Shown: positions 1-8,612 of the stretch, in pieces
Position numbering within the stretch: position 1 is the first letter of the stretch
Layout: each line of letters begins with the position of its first letter
The notes under the pieces: generated by a model
Databases searched by the model: none
What the model was told of the DNA's origin: nothing
What the model saw: the letters and a program-made list of their open reading frames with translations, nothing else
NCBI RefSeq assembly: GCF_000244955.1
Contig: NZ_CM001439.1
Span: 3,890,643-3,954,642 of the forward strand
Direction: 5' to 3'
Origin: Saccharomonospora marina XMU15
GTDB taxonomy: Bacteria > Actinomycetota > Actinomycetes > Mycobacteriales > Pseudonocardiaceae
Length of the DNA: 64,000 nucleotides
Position numbers and translations under genes: made by a program

Positions 1-686
1 CCCATGGCCTCCAACTCGCGCACCTCGTCCACCAGCCCGGCGGAGAACATGCGCGACACCCGCAGCTCCACCCTCTCGTCGAGTTCGGCCACGGCGCGGT
101 CGACACCGATCAGCGCCGTGCCGTAGCGGGGCGTTCCCGGTGCGGGCAGGTTGGCCGAGAACGGCTGCCCGGTGAGCTCGATGACCTCCAGCGCCCGCAC
201 GATGCGGCGGGTGTTGGACGGCAGGATCGCCTCGGCGGCGGCGGGATCGGCCTCGGCGAGCCGCCGGTACAACGACTCCGTGCCGTACTTTCGTGCCTGC
301 TCCTCCAGTTCGGCACGCACCGCGGGATCGGTGCCGGGAAAACGCAGGTCGTCGACCACGGCCTGGACGTACAGCCCCGAGCCGCCGACCAGCACCGGGA
401 CGACTCCCCTGGCGAGCAACTCCTCCACGCGCGCGCGGGCGTCGCGCTGGTAGGCCGCCACCGACGCCGCCTGCCTCACCTCCAGCACGTCGAGCAGGTG
501 GTGGGGCACTCCTCTGCGCTCCTGGGCCGTCGCCTTGGCGGTGCCGATGTCCATACCGCGGTACAGCTGCATGGCGTCGGCGTTGACGACCTCACCGCCG
601 AGCGCCAGCGCCAGCTCCACCCCGAGTGCGGTCTTACCGGTGGCGGTGGGCCCGACCACGGCGACCGGGGAAACGGACACGCTCAC
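1..686 (-). CDS. miaA: tRNA dimethylallyltransferase MiaA (3' end outside window)
   Basis: Transfers a dimethylallyl group from DMAPP to adenosine 37 of tRNAs reading U-starting codons, the step before MiaB thiomethylation. Seen: an N-terminal P-loop (GPTATGKT) followed by the MiaA stretch NADAMQLYRGMDI, and near the window edge the family pattern RVSRMFSAGLVDEV. About 228 residues are inside the window; the C-terminus lies to the left. The GTG start at 686 overlaps the TGA of the upstream LigB-like gene (GTGA), so the two are probably translationally coupled. miaB lies about 19 kb away, separated by inserted genes. The order miaA, LigB-like protein, DUF349 matches M. tuberculosis Rv2727c, Rv2728c, Rv2731. 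Confidence 0.95.
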   Translation of the reverse strand, partial: MSVSVSPVAVVGPTATGKTALGVELALALGGEVVNADAMQLYRGMDIGTAKATAQERRGVPHHLLDVLEVRQAASVAAYQRDARARVEELLARGVVPVLVGGSGLYVQAVVDDLRFPGTDPAVRAELEEQARKYGTESLYRRLAEADPAAAEAILPSNTRRIVRALEVIELTGQPFSANLPAPGTPRYGTALIGVDRAVAELDERVELRVSRMFSAGLVDEVRELEAM

Positions 687-1420
687 GGGCACTCCCACGT
701 CGCGACGTGGTAGGCGACCCCGAACGGGGCCTCGGAGTAGAGCAACCGCGCCCGCCAGCCGGACGCGCGGGTGCCCGCCTCGGCGAACCCGGCCAGTACC
801 TGCCAGGCCGCACGGCCCTGCGCCTGCAACTCGGCCGCCAAGACCGGGTCCAGTTCCAGCAACGCGCGGACGTCGGCGGCTGCGAGCGCCGCACCGACCG
901 TCGCGTCGAAGGCGGCCGCGCGCTCGTCGGGCCAGCCGGGTGGAGCCGAGGAATGCCGGGTGGAGCCGTCGCCGAGCACGAGCAGCCCGACCTCGGCATC
1001 CGCCGCCGCGGCCGAGCTCGCCGCGATGCGCCTTCCCACCGCGACGCAGTCGGCCACCGTCGCGTCGGCGGGAACCAGCTCGACCCGCACCGACTCCGCA
1101 CCCGCCCGCTCCCGCAGCCAGCCCGCCACCAGCGCGGGCAGCGGGAGTTCGGTGCCGGTGCCGGTGCCGCATCCGTCGCGGGAGGACAGCGCGACCGGCA
1201 CGTCGACCCCGAAACCGGCGAAGGTGCCACACGAAGCCGGTCCGATGGTCGAGAATCGCTGCGCCACGCCAACCGCGATCCAGCTCCGGGCCGCCCGCGC
1301 CAGACCACGCGCGGCGTCCAGGCAGGCGTCGCGAACAGGCGCGGTCGATTCGACCGCTCCCGGTACCAGTTCCGGCACCAGGAGGGGAGGATGGGGTACC
1401 ACGGCGATACGCGTGATCAC
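683..1420 (-). CDS. LigB-like (class III extradiol dioxygenase-type) conserved protein
   Basis: Protein of 245 aa, alanine-rich, beginning VITRIAVVPHPPLLVPEL, the usual opening of the class III extradiol dioxygenase LigB-like fold. It is the positional equivalent of M. tuberculosis Rv2728c, a conserved alanine-rich protein of unknown function. Whether the iron-binding residues of true ring-cleaving enzymes remain was not verified, so catalytic activity is not claimed. The GTG at 1420 was chosen because homology begins there; the open frame runs further upstream into unrelated sequence. It ends in a GTGA overlap with miaA, so a shared transcript is likely. Confidence 0.7.
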   Translation of the reverse strand: MITRIAVVPHPPLLVPELVPGAVESTAPVRDACLDAARGLARAARSWIAVGVAQRFSTIGPASCGTFAGFGVDVPVALSSRDGCGTGTGTELPLPALVAGWLRERAGAESVRVELVPADATVADCVAVGRRIAASSAAAADAEVGLLVLGDGSTRHSSAPPGWPDERAAAFDATVGAALAAADVRALLELDPVLAAELQAQGRAAWQVLAGFAEAGTRASGWRARLLYSEAPFGVAYHVATWECP

Positions 1421-1601
1421 GCGTTCCGAGGTTACCCGGCGCGCCGAAGGAGGTACGTAGTGAGGCACAGTAAGGCACCGAGTACCCACAAGCGCGCTGA
1501 CCTGTTTGAATGCGGCCTTGACCCCGAACACGCAGCACCCGGCCCCGCCACGGCGGGGCGCCCGCGACGCGAGCGGGCCGACAGTCGAGAAGGAGCCGGC
1601 C

Positions 1602-2918
1602 ATGGCCGAGCAGAACACCCCGAACGGCACCGACGTCCCGGCGCCGCACCAGGTGCGCACCACAACAGGCGGGCCGCAGGCACCCGCCGTGCCGGTCGCG
1701 GAGGCCGACCCGTCGCGCTGGGGGCGCATCGACGACGACGGCACCGTCTACGTACGCACGGCCGACGGTGAGCGCGCGGTCGGCGTGTGGCAGGCAGGTT
1801 CGGCCGAGGAGGGCCTGCTGCACTTTGCCCGCCGGTTCGACGATCTGCGTACCGAGGTGGAGCTGCTGCAGACCCGGCTGACCTCCGGGACGGGCGACCC
1901 CAAGCAGGCCGTGTCGAGCGCGACGCAGCTGCGCGAGCGCCTCTCCGACGCGGCCGTGGTGGGCGATGTCGAGGCACTGCGCGGCCGTATCGAACACGTC
2001 ATCGGTCACGCCGAGCAGGCACTGGCCGCGGCCAAGCAGGAGCGCGAGCAGGCGAGGGCGGCGGCCGTCGCCCGCAAGCAGGCGCTGGTGGAGGAGGCCG
2101 AGCAGATCGCGGCCGAGTCGACACAGTGGAAGGCCGCGGGCGACCGGCTGCGGTCGATCCTCGACGAATGGAAAACCGTCAAGGGAGTCGACCGCAAGAC
2201 CGACGACGAGCTGTGGAAGCGGTTCTCCAAGGCGCGTGAGTCGTTCAACCGGCGACGTGGCTCCCACTTCGCCGAGCTGGACAAGCAGCGCGCCACCGCG
2301 AAACGGCGCAAGGAGGAGCTGATCGCCGAGGCGGAGTCGATGACCGACTCCACCGACTGGGGACCCACCGCCGCCAGGTACAAGGAACTGATGGCCGAGT
2401 GGAAGGCGGCGGGCCGCGCGCCGAAGGAGGCCGACGACGCACTGTGGCAGCGCTTCCGCGCGGCGCAGGACGCGTTCTTCGCGCGCAGGTCCGCGGCCTT
2501 CTCCGAACGGGACGCCGAGTTCGCCGAGAACGCGGCGCGCAAGGAGGAGTTGCTCGCCGAGGCCGAGAAGATCGATCCCTCGACCAATCTGGACGCGGCC
2601 AAGACGCAGCTGCGCAGGGTTCAGGAACGCTGGGACGAGATCGGCAAGGTGCCACGGGACCGCATCCGCGAGCTCGACGGGCGGCTCAAGGCGGTGCAGG
2701 ACCGGGTACGGGCGGCGGAGGACAGCCGGTGGCGGCGCACCGACCCGGAGGCACAGGCACGGGCCGCGCAGTTCCGCGAGCGCGTCGAGCAGTTCGAGGC
2801 GCAGGCGGCCAAGGCGCGCGCCGCCGGTGACGAGCGGCGCGCGAAGCGGGCGCAGGAGCAGGCGGCGCAGTGGCGCGAATGGTTGGAGGCCGCGGAGCGG
2901 GCTGTCGCCGACCGGTGA
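1602..2918 (+). CDS. DUF349 domain-containing coiled-coil protein
   Basis: A 438-aa charged, alanine/arginine/glutamate-rich protein built of repeated three-helix DUF349 units, recognisable by recurring W-K-x-A-(x)n-D-x-x-LW-x-R/K-F segments at roughly residues 155-220, 230-295 and 300-380. It is the equivalent of Rv2731 beside miaA. DUF349 proteins are cytosolic and poorly characterised. The ATG at 1602 has an AAGGAG ribosome-binding site about 6 nt upstream; the longer frame starting near 1506 lacks one. A short GC-rich hairpin (1542-1559) lies in the presumed leader. It converges on the acyl-CoA-dehydrogenase-like gene, leaving 13 bp between stop codons. Confidence 0.85.
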   Translation: MAEQNTPNGTDVPAPHQVRTTTGGPQAPAVPVAEADPSRWGRIDDDGTVYVRTADGERAVGVWQAGSAEEGLLHFARRFDDLRTEVELLQTRLTSGTGDPKQAVSSATQLRERLSDAAVVGDVEALRGRIEHVIGHAEQALAAAKQEREQARAAAVARKQALVEEAEQIAAESTQWKAAGDRLRSILDEWKTVKGVDRKTDDELWKRFSKARESFNRRRGSHFAELDKQRATAKRRKEELIAEAESMTDSTDWGPTAARYKELMAEWKAAGRAPKEADDALWQRFRAAQDAFFARRSAAFSERDAEFAENAARKEELLAEAEKIDPSTNLDAAKTQLRRVQERWDEIGKVPRDRIRELDGRLKAVQDRVRAAEDSRWRRTDPEAQARAAQFRERVEQFEAQAAKARAAGDERRAKRAQEQAAQWREWLEAAERAVADR

Positions 2919-2931
2919 CCACGCGTGAGCG

Positions 2932-3966
2932 TCAGTCCCCGTACAGGTCGGACCCGAGCTGCTCCAGCGCCGTGTCCGGCGTCGGCGGGACGGCGTAGGC
3001 GGCCCTGGCGTCGCGGAACTGACGCTCGACCTCCGCCATGCCGCGGGGTGCCGCCGACTGGCACACCTTCATGGCCGAGTCGGTCACCCCGACGGCGGTC
3101 CGGGTGGCCGCCGCCCGCAGCGCGAGCAGCCGCTGCCTGTCCCGCGCGCCGCCTCGCTCGGCGTAGGCGGCCTCGATGAACATGCCCCGCACCGAGTCCG
3201 CCAGCACGGTCATCCGCGCCAGTTCCGACAGCACGGCGGGAGCCGGTCCCGCACCTTTCACGGCTCGCGCCGTCGCGGTGATCGCGCTGTCCATGATGCC
3301 GAGGCTGACGGCCGCGCCGAGCACGGTGAACCAGGGGAAGGCGACGTCGTGCACGGTTTCGGTCGCGCGCGTGGTGAGCAGGTTGTCGCGTGGCACGGTG
3401 ACAGGGTCGGCGAGCAGCGCGGTGGCGGACGTGCCGCGCAGGCCGATGAGCTCGGCTCGTTCCGCGACGAACAGGCCGGGGGCGGTCGAAGGCACCAGGT
3501 ACAGCCGTTCGGCGACCGACCACACGAGGCTGTCGGCCTCCCCCGCCGCGACCACCCAGGGCGCCTGGCCGTAGAGGTCGACGACGTGCCCGCGCCCGAT
3601 CGCCTCGCCGGGCAGCGTGCCCAGCGGGTTCATGACGCAACCGAGCAGGTGCGCTCCGCCCGCGACCTCCCGCAGCAGCCGCGCGGGGCCGTGCTCGACC
3701 AGCACGGCCACCGCGGTGAGGTGAGCTTGCAGCACCGTCCCCGTCGACGCGCACGAGGCCGCCACCCTGGACACGATGTCGGCGGCCTCGCGCAGCGTGC
3801 GGCCCCCGCCGCCGAGGGCACGGGGGACGGTGCAGCCGAGGGCCCCCGCGCCGGCCAGGGCTGCCAGGCCGGCGCGGGGAAACCTCGCTCGCTTGTCGAC
3901 TTCGCGCGCCGCCGGGGCGACGACGTCGTCGATCGCCCTGGCCAGCGCGTCGCAACCGCCGGTCAT
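2932..3966 (-). CDS. Acyl-CoA dehydrogenase-like flavoprotein
   Basis: 344 aa with an acyl-CoA dehydrogenase-type layout: a helical N-terminal domain (ARAIDDVVAPAAREVD, VPRALGGGGRTLREAADIV, about 10-90), a central domain (about 110-200) and a helical C-terminal domain. It is shorter than the usual 380-400 aa, and a catalytic glutamate could not be assigned, so it may be a monooxygenase-type relative rather than a dehydrogenase. The ATG at 3966 overlaps the TGA of the ketopantoate-reductase-like gene (ATGA), so the two are co-translated. Both lie downstream of the GntR-type palindrome at 5109-5121. Substrate unknown. Confidence 0.65.
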   Translation of the reverse strand: MTGGCDALARAIDDVVAPAAREVDKRARFPRAGLAALAGAGALGCTVPRALGGGGRTLREAADIVSRVAASCASTGTVLQAHLTAVAVLVEHGPARLLREVAGGAHLLGCVMNPLGTLPGEAIGRGHVVDLYGQAPWVVAAGEADSLVWSVAERLYLVPSTAPGLFVAERAELIGLRGTSATALLADPVTVPRDNLLTTRATETVHDVAFPWFTVLGAAVSLGIMDSAITATARAVKGAGPAPAVLSELARMTVLADSVRGMFIEAAYAERGGARDRQRLLALRAAATRTAVGVTDSAMKVCQSAAPRGMAEVERQFRDARAAYAVPPTPDTALEQLGSDLYGD

Positions 3967-4985
3967 GTCCGGGCGGCGACGCCCGCGGCCTGACCCGCCC
4001 CGGGGGGTGCGGAGGCCGCCGTGGTGGACGTGTTGAGCAGGTCCGCGAGCGCGTTCACCACCCGAAGCGTCGGCACGGCCACACCGGCGAGGTCGGCGAG
4101 TTCGACGACGGCGGTGAGGATCGCGTCCAGCTCCAGCGGCTTGCCCTTCTCCAGGTCCTGCAGCGTGGACGTCTTGTGCTCGCCGGTGCGCTCGGCTCCG
4201 GCGAGCCTGCGCTCGATCGAGACGTCGGTGTGCACCCCGAGGGCGGCGGCGACGTCGAGGGTCTCCCGCATCATCTCCACCACCAGCTGCCGCGTCCCGT
4301 CGTGTCTGCAGATGCCCGCCATCGTGGCCCTGGACAGAGCGCTGATGGGGTTGAACGCGACGTTGCCCATGAGCTTGATCCAGATGTCCTTGCGCAGGTC
4401 CGGCTCGACCGGGCACTTCAGCCCGCCCGCGACCATGGCCTCGGAGAATTCCCTGCAGCGGTCGGACAGCGTTCCGTCGGGTTCTCCGATGGACAGCCGG
4501 GTGCCCTCCAGGTGCCTGATCTCGCCGGGAGCGGCGATCTCGGTGGCGGCGTAGACGACGCAACCGATGGCACGCCGTGGTGGCAGCACGGCGCTGACCG
4601 ACCCGCCGGGATCGACGCTTTCGATTCGCTTCCCCTGGTGGGGGCCCGGCAGGCCGTGGAAGTACCACCACGGGATGCCGTTCTGCGCCGCGATCACGGA
4701 GGTGTGCTCGGCGAGCATCGGTTCGAGCAGCGGCCCGGCGCCCGCGTACTGGTTGGCCTTCAGCCCGAGGAAGACGTGATCGACGGGTCCCACCTCGGCC
4801 GGATCGTCCGTGGCGTGCGGGTGGGCGGTGAAATCGCCGCGCGGGCTGTACACGCGGACTCCGGATTCACGCATCGCGCGCAGGTGGTCTCCGCGGGCGA
4901 TCAGGTGGACCTCGGCTCCGGCACGGTGGAGGCTGGCGCCGACATATGCGCCGATGGCGCCGGCACCGAGAACTGCAACCTTCAA
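3963..4985 (-). CDS. 2-dehydropantoate 2-reductase family (KPR/ApbA) oxidoreductase
   Basis: 340 aa. The N-terminal NAD(P)-binding Rossmann motif GAGAIGAYVG (residues 7-16) and the C-terminal KPR motif around IWIKLMGNVAFNPISAL, with the catalytic lysine and asparagine, are both visible. The family reduces 2-keto acids, classically ketopantoate to pantoate with NADPH. Its position as first gene of a leftward pair inside a catabolic cluster, with a regulatory palindrome upstream, suggests it acts on a catabolic 2-keto or aldehyde intermediate instead of in pantothenate synthesis; that is inference. It overlaps the acyl-CoA-dehydrogenase-like gene by 4 bp. Confidence 0.85.
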   Translation of the reverse strand: MKVAVLGAGAIGAYVGASLHRAGAEVHLIARGDHLRAMRESGVRVYSPRGDFTAHPHATDDPAEVGPVDHVFLGLKANQYAGAGPLLEPMLAEHTSVIAAQNGIPWWYFHGLPGPHQGKRIESVDPGGSVSAVLPPRRAIGCVVYAATEIAAPGEIRHLEGTRLSIGEPDGTLSDRCREFSEAMVAGGLKCPVEPDLRKDIWIKLMGNVAFNPISALSRATMAGICRHDGTRQLVVEMMRETLDVAAALGVHTDVSIERRLAGAERTGEHKTSTLQDLEKGKPLELDAILTAVVELADLAGVAVPTLRVVNALADLLNTSTTAASAPPGAGQAAGVAART

Positions 4986-5108
4986 AGTCGACTCCGTTCT
5001 TGGCGTTATCTTGCGTCAGCTCGATCTGCGTAGGAAAAGCAGGAGTGCCCGCGGAGAACTGGGGAGACGGATCGCGTCTACGGAAAAACTCGACTTGCCA
5101 GCCGAGTT

Positions 5109-5121
5109 GTATGCAGTATAC
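5109..5121. promoter_or_regulatory. GntR-type operator, site 1 (GTATGCAGTATAC)
   Basis: A 13-bp near-palindrome, GTATGC-A-GTATAC, in the divergent intergenic region between the KPR-like gene (start 4985) and the DUF6457 gene (start 5169). A second overlapping inverted repeat, ATAC-CG-GTAT, spans 5118-5126. It matches four similar sites in this cluster and fits the short 6-1-6 palindromes bound by FadR/VanR-type GntR proteins. The cluster encodes one such protein at 14357-15103. Binding is inferred. Confidence 0.65.
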
Positions 5122-5168
5122 GGTATGTGGCGCTCGGGTCAACGGTTGGACGCCGGGAGGTGCGGCAC

Positions 5169-5522
5169 ATGGACGGACTACGCGAATGGACTTCCGCGCT
5201 GTGCTCGAATCTCGGCCTCGACGCGAGCGGAGTCAATAGTGCTGACGGTGTCAATGCGGGCCAGAACCCGGTGGCCACGGCCGGCGCAGCCAAAACATCC
5301 GGCGTAGCCGACATAGCGGACACAGCGAACATGGACACCGCCGACCGCGAACTCATCGTCGATCTGGCGAGGTGCGCGGGCAGGACCGTCGCCGAGCAAG
5401 CCGGCCCGATCACGGCCTACCTCGTCGGAGTGGCGGTCGGGCGGGGCCTCAGCCCAGCCGAGGCCGTCGCGCGGCTCGACGAATTGACCTTGAACTGGCC
5501 CCGGATCGACTGGCGCGACTGA
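5169..5522 (+). CDS. DUF6457 domain protein
   Basis: 117 aa. The C-terminal half (LARCAGRTVAEQAGPITAYL, then VGVAVGRGLSPAEAVARLDEL) carries the DUF6457 signature; the N-terminus (MDGLREWTSALCSNLGL) also fits, and the middle is a low-complexity Ala/Asp/Thr spacer. In other actinobacteria the domain is found next to, or fused to, molybdenum-cofactor guanylyltransferase and formate-dehydrogenase accessory genes; its function is unknown. Formate is an expected product of the neighbouring pathway, which makes that association suggestive. The ATG at 5169 was chosen over upstream starts because GGGAGG lies about 8 nt before it. It is preceded by operator site 1. Confidence 0.6.
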   Translation: MDGLREWTSALCSNLGLDASGVNSADGVNAGQNPVATAGAAKTSGVADIADTANMDTADRELIVDLARCAGRTVAEQAGPITAYLVGVAVGRGLSPAEAVARLDELTLNWPRIDWRD

Positions 5523-5577
5523 ACCCGGAACCGAGTCTGGACAACGCGTTGCTCGGGGTACACGATAACTCCATATG

Positions 5578-5590
5578 GTATGCAGTATGC
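5578..5590. promoter_or_regulatory. GntR-type operator, site 2 (GTATGCAGTATGC)
   Basis: A second copy of the 13-bp motif, between the DUF6457 stop (5522) and the TPP-lyase start (5627). It differs from site 1 by one base. Its presence here suggests the lyase-transferase-ligase operon has its own controlled promoter. Confidence 0.6.
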
Positions 5591-5626
5591 GGTAGCCAGC
5601 AGTTCTTGAAGGAGATGACGACGCAC

Positions 5627-7366
5627 ATGGGGCAGATGGCCAAAACGGAGCCGGAAAGCGCCACCCAGCCGAACGAGCAGCGGGCCGCGGGCGGCGACCC
5701 TGAGCTCATCTCCGGGGGACATTTGGTCGCGAAGGCGCTCAAGGCAGAAGGTGTCGACGTGATCTTCACCCTCTGCGGAGGTCACATCATCGACATCTAC
5801 GACGGTTGCGTCGACGAGGGCATCGACGTGATCGACGTACGCCACGAGCAGGTCGCCGCGCACGCGGCGGACGGCTACGCCCGGATCACCGGCAAACCCG
5901 GCTGCGCCGTGGTCACCGCGGGGCCGGGAACCACCGACGCCGTCACCGGTGTCGCCAACGCGCTACGGGCGGAGAGCCCGATGCTGCTCATCGGCGGGCA
6001 GGGCGCGCTCGGCCAGCACAAGATGGGCTCGTTGCAGGACCTGCCGCACGTCGACATGATGACCCCGATCACCAAGTTCGCGGCCACCGTCCCCGCCACC
6101 GAGCGGGCGGCCGACCTGGTGTCCATGGCGTTTCGCGAGTGCTACCACGGCGCGCCCGGCCCGTCGTTCCTGGAGATTCCGCGCGACGTACTCGACGCCA
6201 AGGTGCCGCTGGAGCGGGCGCGCATCCCACGACCCGGCGGTTACCGGGCCTCGACCCGCAGCGCGGGCGACCCCGAGGCCATCGAGAAGCTCGCCGACCT
6301 GATCACGCACTCGGAGAAGCCCTGCGTACTGCTCGGCAGCCAGGTATGGACGTGCAGGGCGACCGACTCCGCCATCGAGTTCGTCCGCACCCTCAACGTG
6401 CCCGCGTTCATGAACGGCTCCGGCCGCGGCACGCTGCCGCCCAAGGACCCGCACCACCTGCAACTGGCACGGCGCTACGCCTTCTCCAACGCCGACCTCA
6501 TCATCATCGTCGGCACCCCGTTCGACTTCCGGATGGGCTACGGCAAGCGGCTGTCCTCCGACGCCACCGTGGTGCAGATCGACCTCGACTACCGCACCGT
6601 GGGCAAGAACCGCGACATCGACCTCGGCATCGTCGGCGACGCGGGGCTGGTGCTGTCCGCGGTGACGCAGGCGGCCTCCGGCCGTGTCGACAACGGTGCC
6701 GCCAACCGCAAGGCGTGGCTGGAAGAGCTGCGCGCCGTGGAGACGCAGGCGTACGAGAAGCGGCTGCCGAGGCAACTGTCCGACGCCAGCCCCATCGACC
6801 CCTACCGGCTGGTGCACGAGATCAACGAGTTCCTGACCCCGAACTCCATCTACATCGGCGACGGCGGCGACATCGTCACCTTCTCCGGCCAGGTGGTGCA
6901 GCCGAAGTCCCCCGGCAACTGGATGGACCCCGGGCCGCTCGGCACGCTCGGCGTCGGTGTGCCGTTCGTCCTCGCGGCCAAGTACGCGCGGCCCGACGCC
7001 GAGGTCGTTGCCCTGTTCGGTGACGGCGCCTTCAGCCTCACCGGCTGGGACTTCGAGACGCTCGTGCGCTTCAACCTGCCGTTCATCGGCATCATCGGCA
7101 ACAACTCGTCGATGAACCAGATCCGCTACGGGCAGATCCAGAAGTACGGCGAGGGCCGCGGCCGCGTGGGCAACACCCTCGGCGACGTCCGCTACGGCGA
7201 GTTCGCCCGGATGCTCGGCGGCTACGGCGAGGAGGTCACCGAGCCCGGCCAGATCCGGCCCGCGCTGGAACGGGCGCGCGAATCGGGCAAGCCCTCGCTG
7301 ATCAACGTGTGGGTCGACCCCGAGGTGTACGCGCCGGGGACGATGAACCAGACCATGTACAAGTGA
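5627..7366 (+). CDS. TPP-dependent oxalyl-CoA decarboxylase / 2-hydroxyacyl-CoA lyase-like enzyme
   Basis: 579 aa in the acetolactate synthase/oxalyl-CoA decarboxylase fold: TPP pyrimidine domain with the activating glutamate in RHEQ (E74), central domain, and pyrophosphate domain with GDG at about 465 and the distal NN. The next gene encodes formyl-CoA transferase, so an acyl-CoA substrate is likely: either decarboxylation of oxalyl-CoA to formyl-CoA, or cleavage of a 2-hydroxyacyl-CoA to formyl-CoA plus a carbonyl. The Tyr-Glu pair I recall from the Oxalobacter active site is not evident; the equivalent stretch reads LQDLPHVD, closer to 2-hydroxyacyl-CoA lyases (FQEFPQ in the human enzyme). 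The ATG at 5627 was chosen because AAGGAG directly abuts the ATG at 5615. First gene of an operon with the next two. Confidence 0.8.
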   Translation: MGQMAKTEPESATQPNEQRAAGGDPELISGGHLVAKALKAEGVDVIFTLCGGHIIDIYDGCVDEGIDVIDVRHEQVAAHAADGYARITGKPGCAVVTAGPGTTDAVTGVANALRAESPMLLIGGQGALGQHKMGSLQDLPHVDMMTPITKFAATVPATERAADLVSMAFRECYHGAPGPSFLEIPRDVLDAKVPLERARIPRPGGYRASTRSAGDPEAIEKLADLITHSEKPCVLLGSQVWTCRATDSAIEFVRTLNVPAFMNGSGRGTLPPKDPHHLQLARRYAFSNADLIIIVGTPFDFRMGYGKRLSSDATVVQIDLDYRTVGKNRDIDLGIVGDAGLVLSAVTQAASGRVDNGAANRKAWLEELRAVETQAYEKRLPRQLSDASPIDPYRLVHEINEFLTPNSIYIGDGGDIVTFSGQVVQPKSPGNWMDPGPLGTLGVGVPFVLAAKYARPDAEVVALFGDGAFSLTGWDFETLVRFNLPFIGIIGNNSSMNQIRYGQIQKYGEGRGRVGNTLGDVRYGEFARMLGGYGEEVTEPGQIRPALERARESGKPSLINVWVDPEVYAPGTMNQTMYK

Positions 7367-7379
7367 AAGGGCTTGCACC

Positions 7380-8609
7380 ATGGCGAAAGCTCTCGAGGGT
7401 GTTCGCGTTCTCGACATGACACACGTCCAATCCGGACCTTCGGCCACCCAGATTCTCGCGTGGCTCGGCGCGGACGTGGTCAAGCTGGAGGCACCCACCG
7501 GTGACATCACCCGCAGGCAGCTACGTGACCTGCCCGATGTGGACAGTCTCTATTTCACGATGCTGAACTGCAACAAGCGCAGCATCACGCTCAACATGAA
7601 GTCCGACGAGGGCAAGCGGATCTTCACCGAGATGCTTCCCCGGTTCGACGTCCTCGCCGAGAACTTCGGTCCTGGCGCCATCGACAGGATGGGCTTCGAC
7701 TGGCCGCGGCTGCAGGAGATCAACCCGCGGCTGATCTACGCCTCGATCAAGGGCTTCGGCGAGGGCCCCTACACCCACTACAAGGCCTACGAGGTGGTCG
7801 CTCAGGCCATGGGTGGCTCGATGAGCACCACCGGCTTCGAGGACGGTCCGCCGTTGGCGACCGGTGCCCAGATCGGGGACTCCGGGACGGGCATCCACAC
7901 CGTCGCGGGCATCCTCGCCGCCCTGTACCAGCGGGAGCACACCGGCAGGGGGCAGCGGGTCACCGTGGCGATGCAGCACGCGGTGCTGAACCTGTGCCGG
8001 GTGAAACTGCGCGACCAACAGCGGCTGGCCCACGGCCCGCTGGCCGAGTACCCCAACGAGGAGTTCGGCGACACCGTCCCCCGCTCCGGCAATGCCTCGG
8101 GCGGCGGGCAGCCCGGCTGGGCGGTGAAGTGCGCACCCGGCGGGCCGAACGACTACATCTACGTGATCGTCCAGCCGGTCGGCTGGAAGCCGATCACGCA
8201 GTTGATCGGCAGGCCGGAGCTCGCCGACGACCCGGAGTGGGCCACCCCGGAGGCGAGGCTCGACAAGCTCGACAAGATGTTCCAGCTGATCGAGGAGTGG
8301 ACCGTCAACCACCGCAAGTGGGACGTGCTCGCCAAACTCAACGAGCACAACATTCCCTGCGGCCCTGTGCTGTCCACAAAGGAAATCATCGAGGACTCCT
8401 CGCTGGCCGACAACGACATGGTCGTGCCGGTGGACCATCCCGAACGCGGGCAGTTCAAGACGGTCGGCTGCCCCATCAAGCTGTCCGACTCCTCCGTCGA
8501 CGTCGAGCGATCCCCACTGCTCGGCGAGCACAACCAGGAGATCTACATGTCCGAACTGGGTCTGGACGAGACCCGGTTCGCCGAGCTCAAGGCGAATGGA
8601 GTGATCTGA
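7380..8609 (+). CDS. frc: Formyl-CoA:oxalate CoA-transferase (class III, CaiB/BaiF)
   Basis: 409 aa. Class III CoA-transferase that moves CoA from formyl-CoA (or succinyl-CoA) to oxalate or a related acid through acyl-aspartyl intermediates. Several stretches follow Oxalobacter formigenes Frc closely: [46 protein letters not shown], the glycine loop SGGGQPGW and the C-terminal PLLGEH. The catalytic aspartate corresponds to D167 in [10 protein letters not shown]. It starts 13 bp after the lyase stop and ends 3 bp before the ligase, so the three are one operon. Because the partner lyase is atypical, the acceptor could be another small acid, for example a 2-hydroxy acid. Confidence 0.88.
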   Translation: MAKALEGVRVLDMTHVQSGPSATQILAWLGADVVKLEAPTGDITRRQLRDLPDVDSLYFTMLNCNKRSITLNMKSDEGKRIFTEMLPRFDVLAENFGPGAIDRMGFDWPRLQEINPRLIYASIKGFGEGPYTHYKAYEVVAQAMGGSMSTTGFEDGPPLATGAQIGDSGTGIHTVAGILAALYQREHTGRGQRVTVAMQHAVLNLCRVKLRDQQRLAHGPLAEYPNEEFGDTVPRSGNASGGGQPGWAVKCAPGGPNDYIYVIVQPVGWKPITQLIGRPELADDPEWATPEARLDKLDKMFQLIEEWTVNHRKWDVLAKLNEHNIPCGPVLSTKEIIEDSSLADNDMVVPVDHPERGQFKTVGCPIKLSDSSVDVERSPLLGEHNQEIYMSELGLDETRFAELKANGVI

Positions 8610-8612
8610 GGA

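Noticed and set aside
535-1771. Several long open frames on the plus strand opposite miaA and the LigB-like gene
   Set aside because: Arg/Pro/Ala-rich shadow translations of high-GC DNA, with no ribosome-binding sites and no recognisable domains; the minus-strand genes are well supported.
2621-3955. Long minus-strand frame overlapping DUF349 and the ACAD-like gene
   Set aside because: Composition typical of an antisense or alternate-frame shadow; both overlapped genes are supported in their own frames.
5627-7366. Annotation as acetolactate synthase (ilvB)
   Set aside because: No small-subunit gene nearby, and the direct operon with formyl-CoA transferase favours a CoA-ester substrate.
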